Part shown: positions 46,822-55,873 of the stretch, in pieces
How the letters are laid out: each line of letters opens with the position of its first letter
How positions within the stretch are numbered: position 1 is the stretch's first letter
Assembly: GCF_034424625.1 (NCBI RefSeq)
Contig: NZ_CP139976.1
Coordinates: 5,952,001-6,016,000 of the forward strand
Reading direction: 5' to 3'
DNA length: 64,000 nucleotides
Source: Janthinobacterium lividum
Lineage (GTDB): Bacteria; Pseudomonadota; Gammaproteobacteria; Burkholderiales; Burkholderiaceae_D
Notes under the pieces: model-generated
Told to the model about the DNA's origin: nothing
Seen by the model: the letters and a program-made list of their open reading frames with translations, nothing else
Database searches by the model: none
Made by a program: the position numbers and the translations under genes

Positions 46822-47991
46822 TTAAGCTTGACCGGCAGCAGCGGCAACGACGCTCTTGGCTGCATCTTCCATGGTGTCGGCTGCGATGATAGGCAGACCG
46901 GAATCGGCCAGCATCTTTTTGCCCAGGTCTTCGTTGGTGCCCTTCATGCGCACGACCAGCGGCACGTTCAGCGAGACGGCTTTCACTGCGGCGATAACGC
47001 CTTCAGCGATCACGTCGCAACGCATGATGCCGCCGAAAATGTTCACCAGGATGGCTTTCAGGCCTGGGTTTTTCAGCATGATCTTGAACGCTTCGGTCAC
47101 TTTTTCTGCCGTGGCGCCGCCGCCGACGTCCAGGAAGTTGGCTGGCTCGCCGCCGAACAGTTTGATCGTGTCCATGGTGGCCATGGCCAGGCCGGCGCCG
47201 TTCACCAGGCAACCGATGTTGCCGTCGAGCGAGATGTAGGCCAGGTCGAATTTCGACGCTTCGATTTCAGCTGGATCTTCTTCGTCCAGGTCGCGCAGGG
47301 CGATGATTTCCGGATGACGGAACAGGGCGTTCGGGTCAAAGTTGAACTTGGCGTCCAGAGCGATGACCTTGCCGCTGCCGGTGACGATCAGCGGATTGAT
47401 TTCGGCCAGCGAGCAATCGGTTTCCCAGTATGCTTTGTACAGGCCTTGCAGGTTGACGCGGGCGTCGACGATGGAACCGGCAGGCACGCCGATTTTGGTC
47501 GCGATGTCGTCTGCCTGGGCATCGGTCAGGCCAACGCTCGGCTCGATGGTGACGTGGTGGATCTTCTCTGGGTGGCTCTCGGCCACTTCTTCGATGTCCA
47601 TGCCGCCTTCGGACGATGCCATCAGGACGATTTTCTGGGTGACGCGGTCGGTGACCAGCGAAACGTACAGTTCCTGTTTGATGTCGGCGCCTTCTTCCAC
47701 CAGCAGGCGGTTGACTTTCTGGCCTTCGGCGCTGGTCTGATGCGTGATCAGCTGCATGCCCATGATCTGGTCAGCGTATTCCTTGACCTGTTCCATCGAT
47801 TTTGCCACTTTCACGCCGCCGCCCTTGCCGCGGCCACCTGCGTGGATCTGCGCCTTGACAACCCACACCGGGCCGCCCAGGGTTTCCGCAGCCTTGACGG
47901 CTTCTTCGACGGACATGCACGGAATACCGCGTGGTACCGTCACTCCGAATTGCCGGAGGATTTCTTTGGCTTGATACTCATGGATTTTCAT
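46822..47991 (-). CDS. sucC: Succinyl-CoA synthetase beta subunit
   Basis: SucC is the nucleotide-binding, ATP-grasp subunit. The 389 residues have [130 protein letters not shown] and [17 protein letters not shown]. It lies directly upstream of sucD in one operon. Confidence 0.98.
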   Translation of the reverse strand: MKIHEYQAKEILRQFGVTVPRGIPCMSVEEAVKAAETLGGPVWVVKAQIHAGGRGKGGGVKVAKSMEQVKEYADQIMGMQLITHQTSAEGQKVNRLLVEEGADIKQELYVSLVTDRVTQKIVLMASSEGGMDIEEVAESHPEKIHHVTIEPSVGLTDAQADDIATKIGVPAGSIVDARVNLQGLYKAYWETDCSLAEINPLIVTGSGKVIALDAKFNFDPNALFRHPEIIALRDLDEEDPAEIEASKFDLAYISLDGNIGCLVNGAGLAMATMDTIKLFGGEPANFLDVGGGATAEKVTEAFKIMLKNPGLKAILVNIFGGIMRCDVIAEGVIAAVKAVSLNVPLVVRMKGTNEDLGKKMLADSGLPIIAADTMEDAAKSVVAAAAGQA

Positions 47992-48063
47992 GCTGGCTTC
48001 CCTTCTGATACTGATGTGTAAAAATACGGTTAGTGGTGCAAAAAAAACAGGAAAGCGCCGGGG

Positions 48064-48624
48064 TCACGGCTTGGCTACCCAGCGCGGGTAATACTGTGCA
48101 ACTGCCCCGCCATCCGTGCGCAGGGCGTGGCATTTGTCGAGTTGAAACGGCTTTTCATGCGATAAGTCAGCATTCGCACCGTCACGGGTCGACCAGACAT
48201 CGCCGGCAAATGCCTGAACCGTCGCAGTCGGCAAGACTTGCGCCAGTTCGGTCAAATGGGTACAGCCGGCGATTCCCGCCAGGCGCTGTTTCAAGTCGCG
48301 GCGGAAATTCTTCAATAAATTCAGACCGATCAGCGCCCTGTAAGCGGGGCCGATGGTATCGCAAAAACCGGGATAGGGTACGGCATCGGAGGCGGCCTCG
48401 GCCTCGACAATGGTCAGTTCGCGATCGACGGTAATACGTAAATGGAGGTCATGCAGAGGGGCGCCGGCGGGACGGGGGCCGGAGGCCAGGGTCGCGTCAT
48501 AGCTTTTGATATCGGTGATATGGGCGTCAATATCCCACAGGCCGTCGTCGCGCACATACGCTTGGACGTCGATAACACGGGAGTGCCGTAGGGCGCGCCG
48601 GGATACGGGAGTTGACAGGGGCAT
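48064..48624 (-). CDS. DUF2889 family protein
   Basis: The 186-residue protein matches DUF2889: RRALRHSRVIDVQAYVRDDGLWDIDAHITDIKSYD, PLHDLHLRITVDRELTIVEAEAASDAVPYPGFC and GLNLLKNFRRDLKQRLAGIAGCTHLTEL. The function is unknown. In related genomes such a gene commonly lies between recX and sucC, as here. It has no signal peptide. A 72-base gap to sucC leaves co-transcription open. Confidence 0.88.
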   Translation of the reverse strand: MPLSTPVSRRALRHSRVIDVQAYVRDDGLWDIDAHITDIKSYDATLASGPRPAGAPLHDLHLRITVDRELTIVEAEAASDAVPYPGFCDTIGPAYRALIGLNLLKNFRRDLKQRLAGIAGCTHLTELAQVLPTATVQAFAGDVWSTRDGANADLSHEKPFQLDKCHALRTDGGAVAQYYPRWVAKP

Positions 48625-49115
48625 AAGACCGATGCCGCTTGCGCGGCCATAATTTAGTAAGCAGCCATGTGCCTAAAGCACTCTGTTCGCAGCTTCTACG
48701 AACAGCAACCGCACCTGCGGCGCCGCAAAAACCCTAAAAGTGTAGCACACTGGGCGCTGGTTGCGCCGCAACATAATTTTTCATTGCTTCGATAAAAACA
48801 TTTCAAAGCATAAAGAATACACATGGAAATTGACACCGTTATCACGGATGGTGATGACAGATATGGCCGATGGATGCCGCGATATACCTCAGATTGCCGC
48901 GCCGGCCCAGCCGACGGCAGCGCGGGCAAGCCCGGCCCCATGCAGCGCAACAATATGCCATCCGATTGCCAGGCGGATGGCAAGGAAAGTGAACTTACCA
49001 GTAAAACAATGATCTGGGGCGAGCTTGCCTGACAAGCAAGGTACAGGGCAGCCATGAACTGTTGCAGATCGAACACAGCGAGACCAGGGCCAGCTGGACG
49101 GTCAGCGGCGCGCAC
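48625..49115. other. Intergenic stretch, no gene seen
   Basis: About 490 bases lie between recX and the DUF2889 gene. Short frames exist (for example plus strand 48823-49032) but show no family, poor composition and no ribosome site. An AT-rich core near 48760-48830 may hold the promoter for the DUF2889-sucCD genes. I see no RNA gene or repeat. Confidence 0.55.
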
Positions 49116-49571
49116 CTAGTCGTCCTCGGGCTCCAGCCCCTTCAAGGCCACCTGCACGGCGCGCTGGGAAAAACCGCGCTGCATCAGGAAGCGCATCTGC
49201 TTGTTGCGCTGCTCGGCATCCTGCGCCACCTCGCCAAATTTGCGGCGCCACACTTCGCAGGCACGCGCAACCTCCCCTTCGGCCAGGCCCGCCTTGAGTT
49301 CCTGCAGCGCCTCGCCACCGATGCCATGGCTTTGCAATTCCGCCATGATGCGGCTATTGCCGAAACGGGCCGAGCGGCGGTGGATCAGCGACTCGGAAAA
49401 ACGCTCCTGCGATAGCCAGTTCGCCTGCTCCAGGCTGTCGAGCAAGGCTTCCACATCGTCGCCCTCCTGCGCATGGCGCTGCAGCTTGCGCCGCAATTCC
49501 ATGCGGCTGTGTTCGCGCATCGACAAAAAACGTAGCGCCCTGCCCTTCAGGCTTAGTTGTACTGCGGCCAT
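49116..49571 (-). CDS. recX: Recombination regulator RecX
   Basis: RecX binds and restrains RecA filaments. The 151-residue protein has the three-helix tandem repeats of the family: [63 protein letters not shown] and [18 protein letters not shown]. It lies downstream of recA in the same direction, separated by 227 bases that include a structured repeat. Confidence 0.95.
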   Translation of the reverse strand: MAAVQLSLKGRALRFLSMREHSRMELRRKLQRHAQEGDDVEALLDSLEQANWLSQERFSESLIHRRSARFGNSRIMAELQSHGIGGEALQELKAGLAEGEVARACEVWRRKFGEVAQDAEQRNKQMRFLMQRGFSQRAVQVALKGLEPEDD

Positions 49572-49678
49572 ACACCCACCTTGTCTTTCATTCCACGATC
49601 AAGCCATCCAAACACAATCGCCGCCCGGCGCAACAGCGCGGGACGGCGATCGTGGTCATACTATGCGGCGAGCCGCGC

Positions 49679-49802
49679 GTAGGTCGGATTAGGCCCCTTG
49701 GGCCGTAATCCGACAACATTGTTGGCGTCTGATCCGACAACATTGTTGACGTCTGTGGTGTTGTCGGATTACGCGCGGCTTTGCCGCGCTAATCCGACCT
49801 AC
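49679..49802. repeat. Palindromic intergenic repeat between recA and recX
   Basis: The outer arms GTAGGTCGGATTAG (49679-49692) and CTAATCCGACCTAC (49789-49802) are perfect complements. Inside are two copies of ATCCGACAACATTGTTG (from about 49708 and 49732) and a GCGCGGC-TTTG-CCGCGC hairpin (49773-49788). The right arm contains the recA stop codon. This has the look of a mobile REP-like element; it may also end or stabilise recA mRNA. Confidence 0.85.
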
Positions 49803-50902
49803 TCTGCCTTGGCTTCCGCAGCCTTGGCAGCCTTGTCGGCGGCTTTATCCGCTTTTTCCGGCTTTTCAGCGGCCAGCGGCGGCAGTTCGCGCACGCCCAG
49901 CGAAGCGCGGACCTTGTTTTCGATTTCGCGGGCCAGCGCCGGACGCTCTTGCAGGAAGGCACGTGCGTTGTCCTTGCCCTGGCCGATGCGTTCGCCGTTG
50001 TAGCTGTACCACGAACCGGATTTTTCCACGATCTTGGCATCCGAGCCCAAATCCAGGATTTCGCCTTCGCGCGAGGTGCCGGCGCCGTACAGGATGTCGA
50101 AGTGCGCTTCCTTGAACGGTGGCGCGATCTTGTTCTTGACGACCTTGACCTTGGTTTCGTTGCCGATCACTTCATCGCCGGACTTGATCGAGCCGGTGCG
50201 GCGGATATCCAGGCGCACGGAGGCGTAGAATTTCAGCGCATTGCCGCCGGTGGTCGTTTCCGGGCTGCCGAACATCACGCCGATCTTCATGCGAATCTGG
50301 TTGATGAAGATGACCAGGGTATTCGTGCGGTTGATGGAGCCGGTCAGCTTGCGCAGGGCTTGCGACATCAGGCGCGCTTGCAAGCCTGGCAGGGAATCGC
50401 CCATGTCGCCTTCGATCTCGGCGCGTGGCGTCAGTGCGGCCACGGAGTCGATGACGACGAGGTCGACGCTGCCCGAACGCACGAGGGCGTCGCAGATTTC
50501 CAGTGCCTGCTCGCCCGTATCCGGTTGCGAGATCAGCAATTCATGCAGGTTCACGCCCAGCTTTTGCGCGTAACCGACATCGAGCGCGTGCTCGGCATCG
50601 ATAAAGGCGCAGGTGCCGCCCAGTTTTTGCATCTCAGCGATGGTTTGCAGGGTCAGGGTGGTTTTACCCGACGATTCCGGACCGTAGATTTCCACCACGC
50701 GGCCGCGCGGCAAGCCGCCCACGCCCAGCGCGATATCGAGGCCGAGCGAACCGGTCGACACGACTTGCACTTCTTCGATCGCTGCGCTGGCATCCATGCG
50801 CATGACCGAACCTTTGCCAAACTGCTTCTCGATCTGCGCCAGTGCGGCGGCGAGCGCCTTGGCTTTTTCCGATGCGGGTACTACAGCTTTTTTATCGTCC
50901 AT
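49799..50902 (-). CDS. recA: Recombinase RecA
   Basis: RecA drives homologous recombination and SOS induction. The 367-residue protein has the Walker [40 protein letters not shown], Walker [19 protein letters not shown], the L2 region [31 protein letters not shown] and a Lys/Ala/Glu-rich acidic-basic C-terminal tail. The ATG at 50902 begins the conserved chain [10 protein letters not shown] LexA box lies 92 bases upstream. The stop codon lies inside the arm of a palindromic repeat. Confidence 0.99.
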   Translation of the reverse strand: MDDKKAVVPASEKAKALAAALAQIEKQFGKGSVMRMDASAAIEEVQVVSTGSLGLDIALGVGGLPRGRVVEIYGPESSGKTTLTLQTIAEMQKLGGTCAFIDAEHALDVGYAQKLGVNLHELLISQPDTGEQALEICDALVRSGSVDLVVIDSVAALTPRAEIEGDMGDSLPGLQARLMSQALRKLTGSINRTNTLVIFINQIRMKIGVMFGSPETTTGGNALKFYASVRLDIRRTGSIKSGDEVIGNETKVKVVKNKIAPPFKEAHFDILYGAGTSREGEILDLGSDAKIVEKSGSWYSYNGERIGQGKDNARAFLQERPALAREIENKVRASLGVRELPPLAAEKPEKADKAADKAAKAAEAKAE

Positions 50903-50993
50903 ATGTTCTTTCAGCCGTTCTACAGTTGCGGATTCACGTGAATCCGGCAGCCTGCGATAGCGCCAGTGGGTTAAATTCTTTACACAGACAGTA

Positions 50994-51009
50994 CTGTATA
51001 AAAAAACAG
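50994..51009 (-). promoter_or_regulatory. LexA (SOS) box upstream of recA
   Basis: CTGTATAAAAAAACAG fits the CTGT-N8-ACAG SOS box exactly and has an AT-rich centre. It is placed in the recA promoter region, so recA is likely LexA-repressed. It also lies 135 bases upstream of the divergent response regulator gene. Confidence 0.88.
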
Positions 51010-51143
51010 TGATCAATGCAAGCGGAACGTGGATTTGTTTTGAAACAGATCAATACAAGCCTGGTTTCTCACAAAAACTCGCCACCTTGCGGAAAATGAA
51101 ACACAATACAAACTTCTACCGCCGCAAGCATAGGAAGTGCACC

Positions 51144-51878
51144 ATGCGTATTTTACTTGCCGAAGATGACAGCGTGCTGGCCGATGGCCTGACCCGCTCG
51201 CTGCGCCAGTCCGGTTATGCGATCGACTACGTCAAGACGGGCCAGGAGGCCGATACGGCCCTCTCCACCCAGGAATTCGACTTGCTGATCCTCGACCTGG
51301 GCCTGCCCAAGATGTCCGGCCTGGAAGTGCTGCGCCGCCTGCGCGCGCGCGCCTCGCTGCTGCCGGTGCTGATCCTGACGGCCGCCGATTCCATCGAGCA
51401 GCGCGTGAATGGCCTCGACCTCGGTGCCGATGATTATATGGCCAAGCCGTTCGCCTTGTCGGAACTGGAGGCAAGAGTGCGCGCCCTGACGCGCCGCGGC
51501 GCCGGCGGCGGCGCCACCATCATCAAGCACGGCCCCCTCAGCTATGACCAGGTGGGGCGCAGCGCCTACATCAACGACCAGATGCTCGACCTGTCGGCGC
51601 GCGAACTGGGCTTGCTGGAAATCCTGCTGGGCCGCACGGGCCGCCTCGTCTCGAAAGAACAGCTGGTCGACCACCTGTGCGAATGGGGCGAAGAAGTGTC
51701 GAACAACGCCATCGAAGTGTATGTGCACCGCCTGCGCAAGAAGATCGAGGTGGGCGGCGTGCGCATCGCCACCGTGCGCGGCCTCGGCTATTGCCTGGAA
51801 AAATACTCGGAAGCGGCGCGCCTGAACGCCGAAGCGGGCGAATCGGCAAGCCCGGCCAGCGGACCCGCCAGCAAGTGA
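51144..51878 (+). CDS. OmpR-family response regulator, TctD-like
   Basis: The 244-residue protein has a receiver (residues 1-115: LLAEDDSVLADGL, phosphoacceptor Asp in LLILDLGLPKMSGLEVLRRL, LTAADS, AKPFALSELEARV) and a winged-helix DNA-binding domain (LSARELGLLEILLGRTGRLVSKEQLVDHLCEWGEEVSNNAIEVYVHRLRKKI, TVRGLGY). TctD/QseB-type regulators control transport genes. It overlaps the kinase gene by four bases. The following symporter genes are its likely targets. Confidence 0.94.
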   Translation: MRILLAEDDSVLADGLTRSLRQSGYAIDYVKTGQEADTALSTQEFDLLILDLGLPKMSGLEVLRRLRARASLLPVLILTAADSIEQRVNGLDLGADDYMAKPFALSELEARVRALTRRGAGGGATIIKHGPLSYDQVGRSAYINDQMLDLSARELGLLEILLGRTGRLVSKEQLVDHLCEWGEEVSNNAIEVYVHRLRKKIEVGGVRIATVRGLGYCLEKYSEAARLNAEAGESASPASGPASK

Positions 51879-53413
51879 AGGTGCGCGAGGCGCCAGCGGA
51901 CGAGGCGGATGACGACGACTGGTTCGAGCCACCCACCACGGAGCAGGACGACACCATCGAGCATTCGCTGTTTGGCGAAATCCTCGACTGGATGCTGGCG
52001 CCCTTGCTGCTGCTGTGGCCGATGAGCATCGCCATCACCTATCTGGTGGCCAAGGGCATCGCCAATCAGCCGTTCGACCATGCGCTGGAAGACAGCGTGA
52101 CCGTGCTCACGCAGCAGGTCAAGCAGGCCGACGGCGCCATGCTGCGCCGCGTGCCGGAAAAGAACAGTAACAACAAGGGCCGCGACTTCCTGCGCGGCGA
52201 CGATATCGACACCCTGTATTACCTGGTGGTGGGTCCGCGCGGCGAATACCTCGACGGCGACCGCGATTTGCCGCCGCCGCAGGACCCCGACAAATACCGC
52301 AGCGGCATGGTGCTGTTTCGCAACGACACCATCCATGGCACGCCCGTGCGCGTGGCGTTCAGCTATCTCGACATTCCGTCCAGCAACAACGACGAGCCGC
52401 ACCGCGCGCTGGTGCAGGTGGCGGAAACCCTGGAAAAACGCGCCCAGCTGGCCAATGAAATCATCAAGGGCGTGATCTTGCCGCAGTTCATCATCCTGCC
52501 CGTGATCCTGGCCCTGGTCTGGTTTGCCCTGGCGCGCGGCCTGTCGCCGCTGGCGCAATTGCAGGAACGCATACGCGCCCGGCCGCCCGACGATTTATCG
52601 CCCATCGAATCGGGCCAGGTGCCCGAGGAAATCACGCCGCTGGTCGGTTCGCTCAACGAGATGCTGGCGCGCCTGTCGTTGTCGATCGACATGCAGAAAC
52701 GCTTCATCGCCGATGCCGCGCACCAGATGAAAACGCCGCTGGCCGGCATGCGCATGCAATCCGAGCTGGCGCTGCGCCAGACCGACCACGACGAGATCCA
52801 CCGCTCGCTGCTGCAACTGGCGAAAAGTTCGGAAGCGGCCACGCGCCTGGTCAACCAGCTGCTGGCCCTGGCGCGCGCGGAAAACCAGCCTCAGGCAGGC
52901 ACGGCGTTCGAACCGATCGAGCTGAGCGAACTGGCGCGCGGCGTGGTGCAGGACTGGGTGCAAGCCTCGTTTGCCCAGCATATCGACCTGGGCTTCGAGC
53001 AGCCCGCCTATGCGATCATGATTTCCGGCAATGCCATGATGCTGCGCGAGCTGCTGAGCAACCTGATCGACAATGCCCTGCGCTACACGCCGTCGGGCGG
53101 CAGCGTCACGGTGCGCGTGCGCAGCACCCTGGAACTGGCCATCCTGGAAGTGGAAGATACGGGCCCCGGCATACCGCAGGCCGAGCGGGCCCACGTCTTT
53201 GAACGCTTTTACCGCATTCTCGGCAGCAATGTCGACGGTAGCGGCCTGGGCCTGGCCATCGTGCGCGAAATTGCCCAGCAGCATGGCGCCGAAGTCGATA
53301 TTTTTAACAATCCGCGCGCGCACTCGCCGAAGCTGCCGGGCACCCTGCTGCGCCTGAGCATCGCCTTGCTGTTGCCGGACGCGCCAGAAGAGGATGAGGT
53401 CACGTATGGATAA
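51875..53413 (+). CDS. Sensor histidine kinase, TctE-like
   Basis: The 512-residue kinase starts at a GTG that overlaps the regulator stop (GTGA); a GTG two codons later is also possible. The order is an acidic cytoplasmic head, TM1 (MLAPLLLLWPMSIAITYLVA), a periplasmic TctE-type sensor of about 150 residues, TM2 (FIILPVILALVWFALA), a HAMP-like linker, HisKA with catalytic His in DAAHQMKTPLAGMRMQ, and HATPase with NLIDNALRYTPSGG, EDTGPGIP and GSGLGLAIV. It phosphorylates the adjacent regulator, probably in response to a carboxylate. Confidence 0.93.
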   Translation: MKVREAPADEADDDDWFEPPTTEQDDTIEHSLFGEILDWMLAPLLLLWPMSIAITYLVAKGIANQPFDHALEDSVTVLTQQVKQADGAMLRRVPEKNSNNKGRDFLRGDDIDTLYYLVVGPRGEYLDGDRDLPPPQDPDKYRSGMVLFRNDTIHGTPVRVAFSYLDIPSSNNDEPHRALVQVAETLEKRAQLANEIIKGVILPQFIILPVILALVWFALARGLSPLAQLQERIRARPPDDLSPIESGQVPEEITPLVGSLNEMLARLSLSIDMQKRFIADAAHQMKTPLAGMRMQSELALRQTDHDEIHRSLLQLAKSSEAATRLVNQLLALARAENQPQAGTAFEPIELSELARGVVQDWVQASFAQHIDLGFEQPAYAIMISGNAMMLRELLSNLIDNALRYTPSGGSVTVRVRSTLELAILEVEDTGPGIPQAERAHVFERFYRILGSNVDGSGLGLAIVREIAQQHGAEVDIFNNPRAHSPKLPGTLLRLSIALLLPDAPEEDEVTYG

Positions 53414-53711
53414 GCCCAGCCTTCCCGCAGTGCCGTTGCGCACGCCCAACTCCGAGCTGCAGTCGCGCCGCGATATCCACTGGCGCAAGACGCGGCGCCT
53501 GACGGCCATCCTGCTGCTGGTCTGGCTGCTGACGGGCTTCCTGACCGTGTTTTATGCGCGCGAACTGTTGCATTTAAATCTGTTCGGCTGGCCGCTGCCC
53601 TTCTATATGGCGGCCCAGGGCGCCTCGCTGGTGTACCTGGCCATCATCGCCTTCTATGCCTGGCGCATGCAGCGCCTCGACCGGGCTTTTCATGCAGAGG
53701 AGCACGCATGA
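53406..53711 (+). CDS. DUF4212 symporter small subunit
   Basis: The 101-residue protein has two TM helices (LTAILLLVWLLTGFLTVFYA and PFYMAAQGASLVYLAIIAFYAW) and the family sequence DIHWRKTRRLTAILL...FGWPLPFYMAAQGA. DUF4212 proteins pair with sodium:solute symporters of the VC_2705 group. It overlaps the kinase gene by eight bases and the symporter gene by four (ATGA), so all four genes are coupled. Confidence 0.92.
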   Translation: MDKPSLPAVPLRTPNSELQSRRDIHWRKTRRLTAILLLVWLLTGFLTVFYARELLHLNLFGWPLPFYMAAQGASLVYLAIIAFYAWRMQRLDRAFHAEEHA

Positions 53712-55756
53712 GCGACCAGCGCAGCTTCTTTGCGCGCCTGTGCCGCTACTATTTGCTGTTTACGGCCGGTTTTGCCGCCTTCCTGCTGGCCCTGTCGGTG
53801 CTGGAACAGGAAGGCATGCCGCGCGCATGGATCGGCTACCTGTTCATGCTCGTCACCATCACCCTGTACGCCACCATCGGCGTCATCAGCCGCACCTCGA
53901 ACGTCACCGAATACTATGTGGCGGGACGCAGGGTACCGGCCATGTTCAACGGCATGGCTACGGCCGCCGACTGGATTTCTGCGGCCAGCTTCATCAGCCT
54001 GGCTGGCGGCCTGTACCTGAACGGCTTTGACGGCCTGGCCTTCATCATGGGCTGGACGGGCGGCTATTGCCTGGTGGCGCTATTGATCGCCCCCTATCTG
54101 CGCAAGTTCAGCCAGTACACGATTCCCGATTTCCTCGCCGCCCGCTATGGCAGCGGTACCGACAAACGGGGTGCCAGCGTGCGCGTGGTAGCCGTGGCCG
54201 CCACCATCATCGTCTCATTTACGTATGTGGTGGCGCAGATCTACGCCGTCGGCCTGATCGCCTCGCGCTTCACGGGGGTGGATTTTTCCGTCGGCATCTT
54301 CCTGGGCCTGGCCAGCATCCTCGTCTGCTCTTTTCTTGGCGGCATGCGCGCCATCACCTGGACGCAGGTGGCGCAATACATCATCATCCTCGTCGCCTTT
54401 CTGATTCCCGCCATGTGGCTGTCGGTCAAGCATGCGGACAATCCCGTGCCGCAGATCGCCTACGGCAAGGTGTTGCCGCAACTGAGCGCGCGCGAACACG
54501 TGCTGGAAACGGACCCGAAAGAAAACGAGGTGCGCGCCATCTTCCGCCAGCGCGCCATCAGCTACCAGGCGCGCATAGACGGCTTGCCCGCCTCCTGGGA
54601 ACAAGGCCGTCTGACGGCCCAGCGCCAGCTCGACAGTTTGCGCCAGCGCAATGCCTCATTGTTCGACATCCGCAATGCGGAGCGCTACCTGATCGCCTAT
54701 CCGAAAAGTCCCGATGAAGCGCGCGCGCTGTGGCAAGCCGCGCAGGCGCACAACCAGAAGCGCGCCGAGCCGATCATTCCGCACGCGCAGCCATTTCCCG
54801 CCGCCGACAGGGAGCAGTCCGACATCAAGCGCAACAATTTCCTGGCCCTCGTGTTTTGCATGATGCTGGGCACGGCCGCCCTGCCGCATATCCTCATGCG
54901 ATCCTACACCACGCCCTCCGTGCACGAGACGCGCGTCTCCGTCTTCTGGACCCTGTTCTTCATCTTGTTGATCTACCTCACGATTCCTGCGCTGGCCGTG
55001 CTGGTCAAATACGATATTTACTCGGCTCTCGTGGGCACACAATACGCGAACCTGCCCACCTGGGTGTCGTACTGGGCCAACGTGGACAAGCTCAGTCCCC
55101 TGATCAGCATCGTCGACGTCAACCGCGACGGCATGGTGCAACTGGCGGAAATATCCATCGATGCCGACGTGCTGGTGCTGGCCACGCCCGAGATCGCCGG
55201 CCTGCCTTACGTTATTTCCGGCCTGGTGGCGGCCGGCGGCCTGGCCGCCGCCCTGTCAACGGCCGATGGCTTGCTGCTGGCCATTTCGAATGCCCTGTCG
55301 CACGACATCTATTACAAGGTGGTCGATCCCAGCGCCTCGACGCAAAAGCGCGTGACGATTTCAAAATTGCTGCTGCTGGCCGTGGCCTTCATCGCCGCCT
55401 ATGCGGCCTCGCAAAAGCCGGCGGACATTTTGTCGCTGGTGGGCGTGGCGTTTTCCCTGGCCGCCTCGACCCTGTTCCCGCCGCTGGTACTGGGCGTGTT
55501 CTGGAAACGCGCCAACTACCAGGGCGCGCTGGCCGGCATGCTGACGGGCTTTGGCGTATGCCTGTATTACATGCTGCACACCAGCACCATGCTGGGCGGT
55601 AATGCCAGCGGTCAATGGTTTCATATCGCCCCCATCTCCGCCGGCATCTTCGGCGTGCCGGCAGGCCTGGCCGCCGCCGTGCTGGTCAGCTGGCTGACAC
55701 CGGTGCCGGGACGCCGCAGCACGGGGCTGGTCGAGCATATCCGGGCGCCGGAGTAA
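53708..55756 (+). CDS. Sodium:solute symporter, VC_2705 subfamily
   Basis: The 682-residue transporter has the SSS core (TSNVTEYYVAGRRVPAMFNGMATAADWISAASFISLAG; AYLRKFSQYTIPDFLAARYG-like; GGLAAALSTADGLLLAISNALSHDIY) and about 13 TM helices. Acetate, pyruvate or a similar short acid is the likely substrate, by family. Two large soluble inserts stand out. One covers residues about 241-375 between helices. The other, at 440-490, holds DVNRDGMVQLAE (470-481), which fits a 12-residue EF-hand calcium loop. The operon context points to control by the TctDE-like pair upstream. Confidence 0.92.
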   Translation: MSDQRSFFARLCRYYLLFTAGFAAFLLALSVLEQEGMPRAWIGYLFMLVTITLYATIGVISRTSNVTEYYVAGRRVPAMFNGMATAADWISAASFISLAGGLYLNGFDGLAFIMGWTGGYCLVALLIAPYLRKFSQYTIPDFLAARYGSGTDKRGASVRVVAVAATIIVSFTYVVAQIYAVGLIASRFTGVDFSVGIFLGLASILVCSFLGGMRAITWTQVAQYIIILVAFLIPAMWLSVKHADNPVPQIAYGKVLPQLSAREHVLETDPKENEVRAIFRQRAISYQARIDGLPASWEQGRLTAQRQLDSLRQRNASLFDIRNAERYLIAYPKSPDEARALWQAAQAHNQKRAEPIIPHAQPFPAADREQSDIKRNNFLALVFCMMLGTAALPHILMRSYTTPSVHETRVSVFWTLFFILLIYLTIPALAVLVKYDIYSALVGTQYANLPTWVSYWANVDKLSPLISIVDVNRDGMVQLAEISIDADVLVLATPEIAGLPYVISGLVAAGGLAAALSTADGLLLAISNALSHDIYYKVVDPSASTQKRVTISKLLLLAVAFIAAYAASQKPADILSLVGVAFSLAASTLFPPLVLGVFWKRANYQGALAGMLTGFGVCLYYMLHTSTMLGGNASGQWFHIAPISAGIFGVPAGLAAAVLVSWLTPVPGRRSTGLVEHIRAPE

Positions 55757-55873
55757 AAGCCGATCAAGGCTTGGGGTGGCGTGGAACAATTCCTCGACAG
55801 AAATATCGGAAAAGACAGCACCCCGGCAAAAAAGGAGTAGGCTGGAGGGCCGTTCCACTTACGAGGAAATCCC

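Noticed and set aside
48823..49032. 69-codon plus-strand frame between recX and DUF2889
   Set aside because: It has no Shine-Dalgarno, no family and low-complexity composition; the region reads better as non-coding.
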